A DNA stretch of 10,464 nt from Spirogloea muscicola. Taxonomy: Eukaryota; Streptophyta; Zygnematophyceae; Spirogloeales; Spirogloeaceae. Shown one piece after another: positions 1 through 8,636 of the stretch. The position numbers were made by a program, and so were the translations under genes. The stretch is taken from the NCBI GenBank assembly GCA_009602725.1, contig WELB01000027.1:113375-123838 (forward strand), in the 5' to 3' direction. A model generated the notes under the pieces. It searched no databases, had not been told where the DNA came from, and was given only the letters and a program-made list of their open reading frames with translations. How positions within the stretch are numbered: position 1 is the stretch's first letter; every line of letters begins with the position of its first letter.

Positions 1-62
1 CCGCGGGCCTCGACGAGCTGCGCCGCCGGCAGGGCCTGACGCGGCGGCGGCGGCGGCGGCAG
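1..62 (+). other. 3' end of an FTB intron
   Basis: The farnesyltransferase frame meets a TGA at 37-39, and family similarity begins at the I-E-L-W segment right after the AG at 61-62. No GT occurs in 1-60, so the donor of this intron would lie before the window unless it is a GC donor. One other frame (3-60) is open and reads charged residues rich in Arg, so coding use of part of this stretch is not excluded. Confidence 0.5.
41..60. repeat. CGG trinucleotide microsatellite
   Basis: Six uninterrupted CGG units directly precede the AG taken as the acceptor of the first visible FTB exon. The tract replaces the pyrimidine-rich run normally expected there, which makes that acceptor less certain. 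Confidence 0.85.
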
Positions 63-3000
63 GATCGAGCTGTGGAGGGGCCGCCACGTGGCGTTCTGCC
101 TCCAGGGCCTGCAGCGCCTCTCCGGCCTCTACGCCGCGTTGGACGCCAGGTGCGCCGGCGGCTGCGGTGGGCCCGCTCGCCAGTGCCGCACCGCCCTCGA
201 GCCCAGCGGCACTGCCGCTCGGGACCCACATCAGTCAAACCCACTTAACTCAAACCCAAACCTATAATCCTTAACCCATATCGTTAAACCCTCCCTGACG
301 CTGCCTCCTCCGCCGCCCGCCATGGCCGCCGCCGCTGCCGGCCGTCTGTGCCAGCCGGCCGTGGGTGTGCTACTGGATCCTCCACTCGCTGGCGCTGCTG
401 GGCCACCGGCTGGAGCGCCGCCTCGCCGACAGCTGCGCAGCCTTCCTGGCCCGCTGCCAGGTGCGGCGTCTGCCCCACCTTGGCAGCCGCGGCTTCTCAA
501 ACGTCACACTCCGGCGCGACCGACGGGTCTCGGTGCCTCTCCCGTCATGCTTCGTCTTGCTTTGGCAGCGGCTGTCTCTGATCAGCATGCGCTGCCATTA
601 CTGGGTCCTGCGTGTGTTGCAGCACCCCGAAGGCGGCTTCGGCGGCGGGCCGGGGCAGGCACGTTCTGCACCGCTGCCACTTTGCCGTGCTCAGCCACCC
701 ATAGCCATCCTGGCGCGATTGCATCTCGAGGCTGCTCCTCACTCTGCCCTCCTGATTTGAGATTGGCAGCCTTGACGCTCAAAGCTCTGGCTCTGCGTCG
801 CCGCGCATCGGTCTTGCAGATGGCGCACCTGGCGACCACGTACGCAGCCGTGTGTGCGCTCGTCACCATCGGCGGAGGCGAAGCCCTGGCGGTTATTGAC
901 AGGCGCGGTCCCCGCTCACCACCCACTCTTGGGCTTGGTCATGGCCAGTCGGGCTGTGTCAGAGAGGATCTCCGCCGCAATCAGCACAGTGACTGTGTGT
1001 GCTCGGGCTCCGCTTAGTGCAACGGGTGTTGCTGCTGATGACGCCTACGCGACGTCTGCTCGCTCCAGGCCCGCAATGGCGGCCTTTCTCGGGAGGATGA
1101 AGGCGCCTGGCGGTGGCTTCACGTAAAGTCGCCCCTCTCAAGCTTATCTCCTTGTTGTTATTGCACAGACAGCCTTAGCAATTTGGATTGCATAGCAGCT
1201 GAGATTGGGCTGCATAGCAGCTAAGAGTTTTCAGCTGTGTATATAACAAGCGCGACACTAGCAGAATTCACTAATATTGATATCCTGACAGACACATAGT
1301 CTGTTTTGGCCGAGCCGAGCAGCATGCACGACGACGGAGAAATTGATATCCGTGGCAGCTACACCGCCCTTGCTGTGAGTCGCCCCCTTTGACACGACCT
1401 GCGCAAACTGCCGCTGTCACACAGAGTCGAGCAGCAGCTGCGTGCTGCAACTTCCTGCAGCTCAGAGTGGCCCGATGAAAGCACTTGCTGCTCAGTGTCT
1501 GGGCCCCATGCTTTGGCTTCTGCTTCGCTGTTGAGGGTCCTGCCTTGAATCAGTCCATGTGTCCGTCAAAGCAGTGGAATGCAGCGTGTGAGTTGACCTG
1601 CTCAGTGTATCACATTAAGCAGGGGATATAGTCGAATCTGGGGCGTTGTTTGAAGCTGTGGTGCTGCTAACCAAATACAGGTGGCTCACATTCTCAGTAT
1701 CACAACGCCGGACCTCCTAAGAGGCGTTGGAAATTATCTGGCCAAGTGAGTCGCAGTCTGACAGTGATCTCCTATGGTTTTGTGGCTTGGCAAAGCCAGA
1801 AGACTCACCTCGCCATCTTAATGAAGAGCGTACCTTGGGTGCAACCTGCTATTGTATAGATAGATAGTTCTATGAGCACATAGAACAAAGCGCTTCATAC
1901 TTATCTGTATTCCAGGTTGTGCCAGCTGTCAGACATATGAGGGAGGGATGGGGGGCGAGCCTGGCAATGAAGCACACGGCGGGTGAGCAACGGGTGAATC
2001 TCTGAAAACTTGTCAAATCACAGAGTCTAATTTCAATCCTGCGATATGGCCTGGATCCGTGAATGGTGCGCTATTCAGGTGGGGCTGCTAATGGAAGAAG
2101 GCTATTGGCAGTGTCATTGCTGATGCTGCGCCGTTAAGTTGGTCCTCATTCACACTCGAGAGTTTGGATTCTGGGCAGTCGCTTACTTGCATCAAAGGAT
2201 GATCTTATCCAGGTACACATTTTGCGGCCTCGCGGCTGCCATTCTCGCTGGCGAGGTGGACAAGCTCCACTTGACTTCCTTGCTGGTAAATGCAATGGGC
2301 GCTGGCTTTGGGCAACTTGCTTCGAGATGGCAGACCGTCAACTACTGCCTGCTACAGTTATCTTAGACGTCAGAGTTGGCCATGTGTTGGAGAGCCAAGA
2401 AGTTGAAGTTGCACGTGTGGCCAGTCCCTGAAGCATCCCTAAGCCATATGATTTTGCGGCTGAGATGTGAAGCATAGTGAGTGCCTAGTATATTAGCTAG
2501 GTGCTGAGCTTCTTGAGATGTCTCAGGCCTTGATTCTCAATGTAAGTGGCTCGCAGGATTGGACAGTGTTCCGTCAAGGCCAGGTGGAAGGTGGCTTCCA
2601 GGGCCGGACAAACAAGCTCGTGGATGGCTGCTACTCATTCTGGCAGGTCAGGCGAGACCAATGGCTTCTTTTACCTTGCAAACTGTGACAAAGATCAGAG
2701 ATGTTAAGTGCAGCATGCGCTATCAAGATACTTGACTGTGTCGTCTGGGACGCTTGATTGATTGGCCAACTAATGTGTCCATTAAGCCCCCATTACGCTG
2801 ACCATCTGCTTGCGCCATTGCCAGGGTGGCCTCATCCTCCTGCTGAACAGGCTGATGCCGCAACTGACTGACCACTTTGCGGTGCCCCGAAAGGCCATGA
2901 GGGTGGGTCTCTGGCAGCCTCAGCAGAGCCGCCCGTCAGACAGGGAAGTGCAGAACGGCGGTCAGGGCATGGCACCAAGCTGCCAAAACGGCTCTGTTGG

Positions 3001-4126
3001 CAGTAGCGATGGGGCAGAGGATGACGTTGGCCCAGAAATATGGCGTGCAAAGGCTGCTGCAGAGCACGAGCTTTTTGTGCGGCCATCATCACAGACTGCG
3101 GTGGCAGAGGCAGGCGTGCACAACGATAGCAGAGGAGGGCAAGTGGCAGGCACTGTGACTGACAACGCCAATGGGTCAAGCGCGCATCACAATCAGCGAG
3201 GGCAAGACACAGCACGGAGGGAAGAGGTCAGCAGGCACGGCGAGGCCACCAATGTGGGCTGCCGGCATGAGGAGGAGGCTTCGCTGCTGCGCGCAGCGGC
3301 TGGGCTTGGAGGACTTGGTGGCCGTCACTGGGGCACGGATGGACCAGCTTCGCCGGACCACATGAGTTGTGTGATTGTCAAGGCCGCTGAGCTCTTCCCA
3401 CATGTTTCAGACCGAGAGCGAGCAGGCCGCCACCAGGTTGAGATATGGGACGAGGGCAGCGATGACGAGGTGGGTGCTGCTGGGCAGAGCCAGGACGAGG
3501 ATGGCGATGTGGATGTTGATGATGGGGAGAATGAAGCGTGGCCAGGATTCAACTCTCGTGCTCTCCAGGCTTACTTGCTGCTCTGCTCCCAGGTACTTGC
3601 TGGTGTCCCTCAGTAAAGGAATGAGGCCGCAGGTCATGTGTCGGCGGCTAATTAAAGACCTATCTTCTGGCTGCACACCTGTTGCGCAATTTGACTGCTG
3701 CCCTTCTGGCTAAGTTGGTAGCCTTCAATGTTCCAAGCAGGTCTCTGTCTGGCGGCAGTGCATGTCAGGTAGAGATTGGAATCTGCTTACTGCGGGAAGG
3801 AGGGAGCAGGGACTCACATGCTTGTGTGTGCATCTGTGGGCCAGGTGATCGACGGAGGCCTGCGGGACAAGCCCGGCAAGGCCCGGGACTACTACCACAC
3901 TTGCTACTGCCTCAGCGGTCTGTCCGCTGCGCAGCACGCAGAGAGCATGCCACACCAGTACAGCTGGGAGCTGGATGCTTTGGGGGCACCATGGCCGCCT
4001 CCCCCTCCCTGCGCCATCCTCGGGCCCTACTCCAACCTTCTGGAGCCTGCCGAGCCGCTCTGCAATGTGCACATTCTCCGTTACCAAGAGGCTCGTGACT
4101 ACTTCCTTAGTCTTGGCAGCATCTGA
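63..4126 (+). CDS. FTB: Protein farnesyltransferase beta subunit, 5'-partial, 12 exons
   Basis: Catalytic beta subunit of the cytosolic alpha/beta protein farnesyltransferase, which transfers a farnesyl group to the cysteine of C-terminal CaaX boxes. Exons: 63-149, 355-460, 623-658, 820-902, 1069-1122, 1323-1374, 1681-1745, 1926-1982, 2213-2285, 2557-2646, 2825-3592 and 3845-4126 (TGA). All phases match, giving about 583 visible residues. Family landmarks are RPWVCYW (356-376; the two Trp lining the prenyl/peptide pocket), EGGFGGGPGQ, MHDDGEIDIRG, EAHGGYTFCGLA (His at 1975), GRTNKLVDGCYSFW (Arg 2605, Lys 2614, zinc Asp 2623, zinc Cys 2629, Tyr 2632) and RDYYHTCYCLSGLS (zinc His 3896), ending in YSNLLEP as in plant ERA1. 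Known beta subunits have about 400-440 residues; the excess is an acidic insertion in exon 11. The N-terminus lies upstream: the frame has a TGA at 37-39, so 1-62 is read as intron with its acceptor AG at 61-62. The introns after exons 3 and 4 use GC donors. Confidence 0.95.
235..293. repeat. Degenerate CCCTAAA-like tract in FTB intron
   Basis: An AT-rich patch inside a GC-rich intron holds repeated but irregular AAACCC, TTAACCC and TTAAACCC words, resembling a decayed array of the plant/algal telomere unit (CCCTAAA on this strand). No two perfect units are adjacent, so chance or simple-sequence drift explains it equally well. Confidence 0.3.
659..819 (+). other. GC-AG intron 3 of FTB
   Basis: The exon ends ...GPGQ at 658 and the next exon begins at 820 with MAHLATTYAAV, which continues the family alignment in phase 0. 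The donor reads CAG|GCACGT, so the intron starts with GC; positions +3, +5 and +6 still fit the donor consensus. The nearest GT (after CAGGCAC) would break the phase. The acceptor TCTTGCAG is ordinary. Confidence 0.75.
903..1068 (+). other. GC-AG intron 4 of FTB
   Basis: The preceding exon ends ...AVID plus AG, and the next starts at 1069 with the G that completes Arg, followed by PAMAAFLGRMK. This matches the family pattern of N/D-R-x-x-M-x-x-F-L-x-R-M-K. The donor is ACAG|GCGCGG. The GT a few bases later gives the wrong phase with the only good acceptor (CGCTCCAG). Confidence 0.65.
1189..1225. repeat. Short direct repeat in FTB intron 5
   Basis: The word TGCATAGCAGCT followed by G/A-AG occurs at 1189-1203 and again at 1211-1225, 22 bases apart with one mismatch. 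It lies in the intron 1123-1322, and no function is apparent. Confidence 0.6.
1375..1680 (+). other. FTB intron 6 (306 nt)
   Basis: Canonical intron with donor GCT|GTGAGT and acceptor AATACAG. A CTAAC branch-site-like word lies about ten bases before the acceptor, closer than usual. I see no other gene or RNA in it. Confidence 0.85.
1855..1867. repeat. GATA microsatellite in FTB intron 7
   Basis: TATAGATAGATAG is about three ATAG/GATA units, immediately before a perfect hairpin sequence, in the intron between 1745 and 1926. Confidence 0.6.
1867..1886. repeat. Perfect inverted repeat (8-bp stem, 4-nt loop)
   Basis: GTTCTATG (1867-1874), loop AGCA, CATAGAAC (1879-1886). The arms are exact reverse complements. 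The element sits about 40 bases upstream of the acceptor at 1924-1925, so in the pre-mRNA it could fold near the branch region. Function unknown. Confidence 0.7.
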
Positions 4127-4775
4127 ATGCTCAACGATGAGAAATCAGACCTTGGAGGTCCATGAGCAGAACAGGCAAATGTGGTCTGCTTTTGCAACCT
4201 AGTGACTAGCAAGCGGTGGCTGTCTGTTCAAATCGCAGCTTGCCAATATACCTCCTTGTCACTCGACTCTCTTTACTAGTGCCCTGATCATACATGACTT
4301 GCCACTGGCATCTTGCTTACGTAAATCTGGAACTGGACTGAATAAAGAATCATAAAGTCACGCGTATTGACGATGAATGGGAGGAGAGGAGGTTGACTTG
4401 CTAGATAGCCTGTACCTGTTGTTCTGCCCTGTGAGCTGATGACATAGCACAGAACAATGACCCTTGAGCTGCTTTGCCAGAGTTGACCTACAGCTAAGCA
4501 GGTCACAGCAAAGTGCGCACATCAATGCACTGTTGGGCCCAATGAAAGGCGTCTGCAGAGCAGAGCATTACTTGATAGCTGCAACTCCTACACGCCATGG
4601 CACACTATTTGGAGGCTGAGAAAAGAGGATGTTAACGACCAAGTCGCGGCTCTGGTCGCAATGAAACTTTGTCACAGGTGACTGCAAGGCCTAGTCTGCC
4701 AGGGTCAGCATAGCACCAGTGTGAGTTCAGTATATGATCAGGCCAGCACATTTTATAGGCTAAGCATTCATCGTG
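4127..4775. other. Convergent intergenic region / 3' UTRs
   Basis: This stretch separates the stop of FTB (plus strand) from the provisional stop of the SYCP2-like gene (minus strand). It should carry both 3' UTRs and poly(A) sites. An AATAAA is at 4341-4346 on the plus strand, about 215 bases after the FTB stop. I found no TGTAA, the common green-algal signal, on either strand. Part of it may hold a last exon of the minus-strand gene: a good acceptor at 4682-4683 opens a 37-codon frame to a TAA at 4568, but that peptide is not coiled-coil-like. Confidence 0.6.
4341..4346 (+). terminator. Possible poly(A) signal of FTB
   Basis: AATAAA about 215 bases downstream of the FTB stop on the same strand. 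Green algae more often use TGTAA, and this hexamer occurs by chance in AT-rich spacers, so support is weak. Confidence 0.25.
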
Positions 4776-7698
4776 TCAGTGTGTTGCATGAGATGGTGGT
4801 GACATTGACAGCGTCGAATAGATTATGATGACATATAGATAGTGGCACCGGGCCTTGATTACCTCATGTCGCAATTTTTTCAAGTGCAGGTGCAGCTCCT
4901 TCTTGGAACCCAGGATCTCTAGGCGAACCACGCCAGACTGAATCCTTGCATAGCCACGCAGCAGCAGCTGTAAAGTGCCTCTGCTCTTCTTAACGAGCTG
5001 CTTACGGTATGTATGGCGTCTTGACGACAGTCCTCCTACAGCTTCTGTATGGCTTCTCAGGTGCTTTTTGATAGGGGAAACATGACTTGACAGTCCTGCT
5101 GCTGCGCCTCTTCTTCGTTGCCTACGTTGGACTGGTTGCTCTGGTGAACATTGTAGCTCTTTGGGCGAGTGACAACAAAGCTGAGGACTAATTGGTGACT
5201 GTGGCATCCTATGAAAGGCTTGACTTTCTGGTGTATTTACACACTTGGGCTGCTCATGAGAATGTGAGATGTGTTGCTTCGGGGGTTGCGATCTTTCTGC
5301 AGCAACAGCTCCCGTAGAGGCGCCACTCTTCTCCACGGCTTGTTGATGTATAAGCTTGGGCAGTGCCATGGGCTTCTTTTGCTTCAGTGTCACTTCGCCT
5401 GAGGTTGTTATGCCAATGGAGGCCTTCTCCTTACACCACACTTTCACCTTCGGAAGAGTGCAAGCCTCAAAGAAATCTAGGTCTGGGAGAAGCCAGCAGC
5501 AATTTACTGTGAGAGAGCACAATGACATCTTGAACACCGTGCACTGATGCTACATGAAGATTGTCATCGTTGCAGTATCTGGAAGCAAAGGCCAATTACC
5601 TGAACACTTCAAATGTACTGCCAGCGTAAATTGTCCTTGATATTCCATCTGCAGCTGTTTGCAAGGCAGGCGGAGGGTGGGAGTGAGGATGGAAGTTGAT
5701 CAGGTCCGCACTTGAATAGTCAGACTCTCCTTGTGTATACTGCAGTTATGACATGGTCAGAGCTGGGACGCATAGGTCGCACGAGGTTTGACGAATGTAC
5801 CTCCTGTGCGATACGGTTTACAACATTGTCTGTTGGCTGAATTGCAAGGATTTCATCTGAAAGCCCTGGTCAGGTAGATGATGTCGATTTGTATATGTCA
5901 GTCTTAGAGGTGCATATGGTGGTCACTGGTATCATGTAAATGGGGAACCTCATACACCTGCATGCAATGACCTCTCAAGGATACTGGCATACTTTTGACA
6001 GACTGAAGATCTCGGTAATGTATGTCGAGCAGACGGGCTTCAGTTGTGTTACTGGACACGTAACAACTTAAACCGCCATATCCGAAGTCAATCCACCTCT
6101 CGTCTCGAGAGGTGACATCCGCGCCACCAATTCTCAAACTCTTCAACACAAAGGAGTGCACACTGCCACCAAAGACGAATAGCAGAACACAGTCACCATG
6201 ATCAGTTAGTGATGGTTTGACATGCTGGTCAATGTATAGGAGCTCAAGATTAAGTCAAGCTCCTCAATGATGTACCTCCTATATGGAGCGTTTGCCTTGT
6301 TGACGATGTTGACAAGTTGACGGATCTCAGCAACAAGGTCATGCTGTTTCTTGCCGTGGACGCTTTTCAGAAACTTGACAACTTGAGAGTTACTGAGTTG
6401 AGCAGTCAACTGGGGCGCCCTCCGGCTTAGCCTGAAGAGGATTTCTGCAAGCAAGCTCATATGTGCAGTGAAGTGACTGCTCTGCCTTGTCAAGAGCATG
6501 CTGCAGAAGGCAAGGATGATGGAAGTGTGCAATGGCTCGAGAATATTAATATAATTTTGCAGATTCCGAACCTGCAAGGGTCCCTTGCATGGTGAAGTCC
6601 CCACATTCAGCTAGTTGTCTGTTAAAGAGGTCGAGGCTGCACAGACAATTGGTGATATGTGTACAGCTCGAGATGGATTTCATGTGCTACAGTGTGGCTA
6701 CAGTTGGTAGTGGAATGTTGCTGTGTTGTTCCAAGGACTTGGATGATGTTGACTGCATTCACAAGGCAAGTGGGAGTGCCAGCACAGAAAGCAGATTGTT
6801 GAGCGATTGTGGAGAAGCCAATATTTGACACCCCTAGTGTGTCACTTACCACCCTGGTTCCTGGAGCAACAAGCTCTGGTTGATGGGTGAAAGGCTGATC
6901 AAAGCGCACAGACAGTCAAGAAGTGCTCGGCGGACCTGCATGCTCAGGTGAGCATCATCTCCACCCATCGCAAGTCTTGACAACCTGCTCACAAAGACTT
7001 TGCCACACGCAGCTTTGCCTGCGCAGGAACAGCTTGACATGCAAATCAATACCTGCCTTGATCACAGCTGCACCAAGGGAATGCTGTGCTTCTCGCTTAT
7101 CATTTAGCCACATATCTTCCCAGCAGATCCTGCTGAAAAATCGGCGTGGTAAGGGCCGCAAGCTCACCTGATGCGGTTTCAGAAAGATCTTCAACGATGT
7201 AGTACACCTCTCCCAAGCAGTCCATGGTAGAGTTCACATCCATTGGTGATGCTGCCTTACGAGCCGGTACCAGATGATCGTGCATGGCACTAAGACAATT
7301 CACTAGCTGCGTTTGCAGAGTATGATCTATCACAGCTTCCATTGACGGCGGGTTGGCCGAGAGTAGACCACGGATGTTGCGAATGAGTCTTGCCGCTCCA
7401 GTCCGTGCTGTAGACATATTGGCCTCGGCAAGGCTGCTCATTTGGACCTGCAGCAGATCGCCCTCATATACGTGCATACGTCAGGACTACACGCCTACAT
7501 ATACAGCTCAGATTGCAGTTAACATCTTTGAGGCCGTGCAAGAGTCTGGAACATGTGCTGGTGGCCTGCCTTCTGCAGCAGACTGCAGAGTGTCCTGATG
7601 CTGTCCTGGCGTGCCGCCAGCGGCAAAGCGTGTCCAGCGGCCGCCGCCTGCACCTCCGCCTCCGCCTGGTCGAGCAGCTCATTGACGTGGCCGTCCAT
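4776..7698 (-). CDS. SYCP2: SYCP2-like meiotic chromosome axis protein, 8 exons
   Basis: Proposed nuclear axis-core protein of the SYCP2/Red1 class, which organises meiotic chromosome loops and recruits HORMA-domain proteins. Exons in transcript order: 7698-7570, 7447-7168, 7018-6850, 6636-6572, 6444-6276, 6162-5958, 5648-5600 and 5506-4776. All phases match; about 598 residues. Residues 1-275 are helical ARM-like, including IVEDLSETASG, FVSRLSRLA, CGDFTMQGTLAEILFRL and LVNIVN, which follow vertebrate SYCP2 in order as I remember it. Residues 276-395 hold DERWIDFGYGGLSCYV, matching the W-I-D-F...L-S-x-Y start of the SYCP2 Spt16M-like (PH-like) domain, and end in DLDFFEACTLPKVKVW. Then comes a linker with several S/T-P sites and a basic RRQRRR cluster (possible NLS), then a short Leu-rich helix. 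Start: ATG at 7698 in a good context (GCAGCCATGG). Weak points: the exon 1 donor is GC (AAG|GCAGGC; alternative GT donor after 7654), and the C-terminus may continue past a donor at 4862. Human SYCP2 is far longer. Alternative: an unrelated ARM-repeat protein. Confidence 0.68.
5649..5957 (-). other. Intron 6 of the SYCP2-like gene (309 nt)
   Basis: Donor ATGCAG|GTGTAT at 5957 and acceptor CAGCTGCAG ending at 5649, preceded by a pyrimidine-rich run. Both sides belong to the PH-like domain: the downstream 49-nt exon supplies a beta-strand-like stretch (QFTLAVHLKC). No further exon or RNA is evident inside. Confidence 0.6.
6201..6210 (-). promoter_or_regulatory. Branch-site-like ACTAACTGAT in intron 5
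   Basis: The minus strand reads ACTAACTGAT about 40 bases before the acceptor at 6163. It contains CTAAC, a strong match to the eukaryotic branch-point consensus, and supports the splice between the ARM-like and WIDF exons. Confidence 0.5.
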
Positions 7699-8636
7699 GG
7701 CTGCGCGGGCAAGAGCGGCCACCGGGTTCGAGCGGCCACGGGCTCGACGTCCACACCTTGGCCCCCGAGGAAAGAGAGGTGTGCCAAGGAGTGGTGGGAC
7801 GCCAGCCCTCGTCGGCTGATGGTCAAATGATCATATCCTAACACCCCACGGCCGTCCGCTTCGCCGGGGCCTTGCGAACGGGTCAATCATGAATTCTTGC
7901 TCCGGACCGTCACCGAGATTGAGATACCATTGACTCTTCAGGGCCTAGTCCTCTCACCGCGCGACTGGTCGGCATTCAAATCCCCGCCGCCCGGTCACTG
8001 AACCGCGCTGCAGGCCGCTCGGCCATCATCAGTCGTGACTCTTATCGCCGCGCTGATCAATTACGACGCCAAAGACGGGCGCGCCACTCCGGCACACGCG
8101 CCACTTCAGGCGCCTTCCCTCCGATCCGGCCAATGACCTCAGTGAACGACTGCGCATGACTCCTCACATCGCTTGTGCTCAGCTCTGCAATCAAGCTGGA
8201 TGCAGGCAGAGCAAGGGATAGCGTGGACACAAGGCCGTAGTGACTCTGACGTTTTCTCTCGGAATTCAGAGATAGCGAGGGAGCTAGGTGGATTGACGAT
8301 CATAGATCCTCACTTAGTAGATGGTAGTGTTTGCCATAATATCGTGCGAGCATTTCATCTTAGATGGTCGTATTTCTCAGGGGCTTGTGTGGGTAAAGAA
8401 GGCATGGTGGCATCTACTTGGTCTGCCACCGGCTGGACAATCCAGGCAATCTCCCCAGGTCACGTATGTGCTTGCAACTGTCTACATTCATCTTGCAGCA
8501 CACATGCAAATGCAGCATCCTAAAGCTTGCTGGCAACCCCCCATGACTGAATGAACACCTACTCTGGATCTGAAGGAGAGGGGGCAGATGGAGAGTTGCA
8601 TGAGATGCAGGGCCTGACACGGTTAAAACAACCACA
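7699..8636 (-). promoter_or_regulatory. Intergenic spacer: SYCP2-like promoter and CYP28 3' UTR
   Basis: This is 938 bases between two genes that both run leftward. The part next to the SYCP2-like ATG (to about 8150) is GC- and CpG-rich and should hold its promoter and 5' UTR. One inverted CCAAT box is present (CCAAT at 8130-8134 on the plus strand). No convincing TATA box was found. The more AT-rich part, 8170-8636, should be CYP28 3' UTR. A 116-codon plus-strand open frame (8173-8523) has unbiased composition and no family resemblance, and is not called. Confidence 0.5.

Noticed and set aside
322-1017. 231-codon plus-strand open frame
   Set aside because: It runs across FTB exons 2-4 and their introns. 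Only the segment around 820-902 is in the true frame; the rest is GC-rich shadow.
2810-2824. FTB exon 11 starting at an upstream ATG-like codon
   Set aside because: The segment is the intron end; the CCATTGCCAG acceptor at 2823-2824 joins in phase 0 to the exon ending ...SFWQ.
2832-3215. Minus-strand open frame opposite FTB exon 11
   Set aside because: Antisense of the insertion-bearing exon; no family resemblance.
4226-4234. tRNA B-box-like GTTCAAATC
   Set aside because: The flanking bases do not pair into a T arm, and no A box or acceptor stem could be assembled around it.
5507-5537. In-frame ATG-like start (GTG at 5537) for the last SYCP2-like exon as a separate gene
   Set aside because: The CTCTCTCACAG acceptor ending at 5507 joins in phase to the preceding 49-nt exon and completes the PH-like domain, so this is an internal exon.
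7053-7115. Possible extra exon of the SYCP2-like gene (MWLNDKREAQHSLG...)
   Set aside because: It needs a weak GAAG acceptor and a 34-nt intron after it. Splicing 7168 directly to 7018 uses canonical GTGAGC and GCGCAG sites and gives better spacing (DLSETASGK...FVSRL) to the SYCP2 pattern.
4776-7698. Importin-alpha or another ordinary armadillo-repeat protein
   Set aside because: No tandem 42-residue ARM consensus is visible, and a WIDF/PH-like domain follows the helical part, as in SYCP2.
8173-8523. 116-codon plus-strand open frame in the spacer
   Set aside because: Unbiased composition, no recognisable motif, and it lies in the expected 3' UTR/promoter spacer on the opposite strand.
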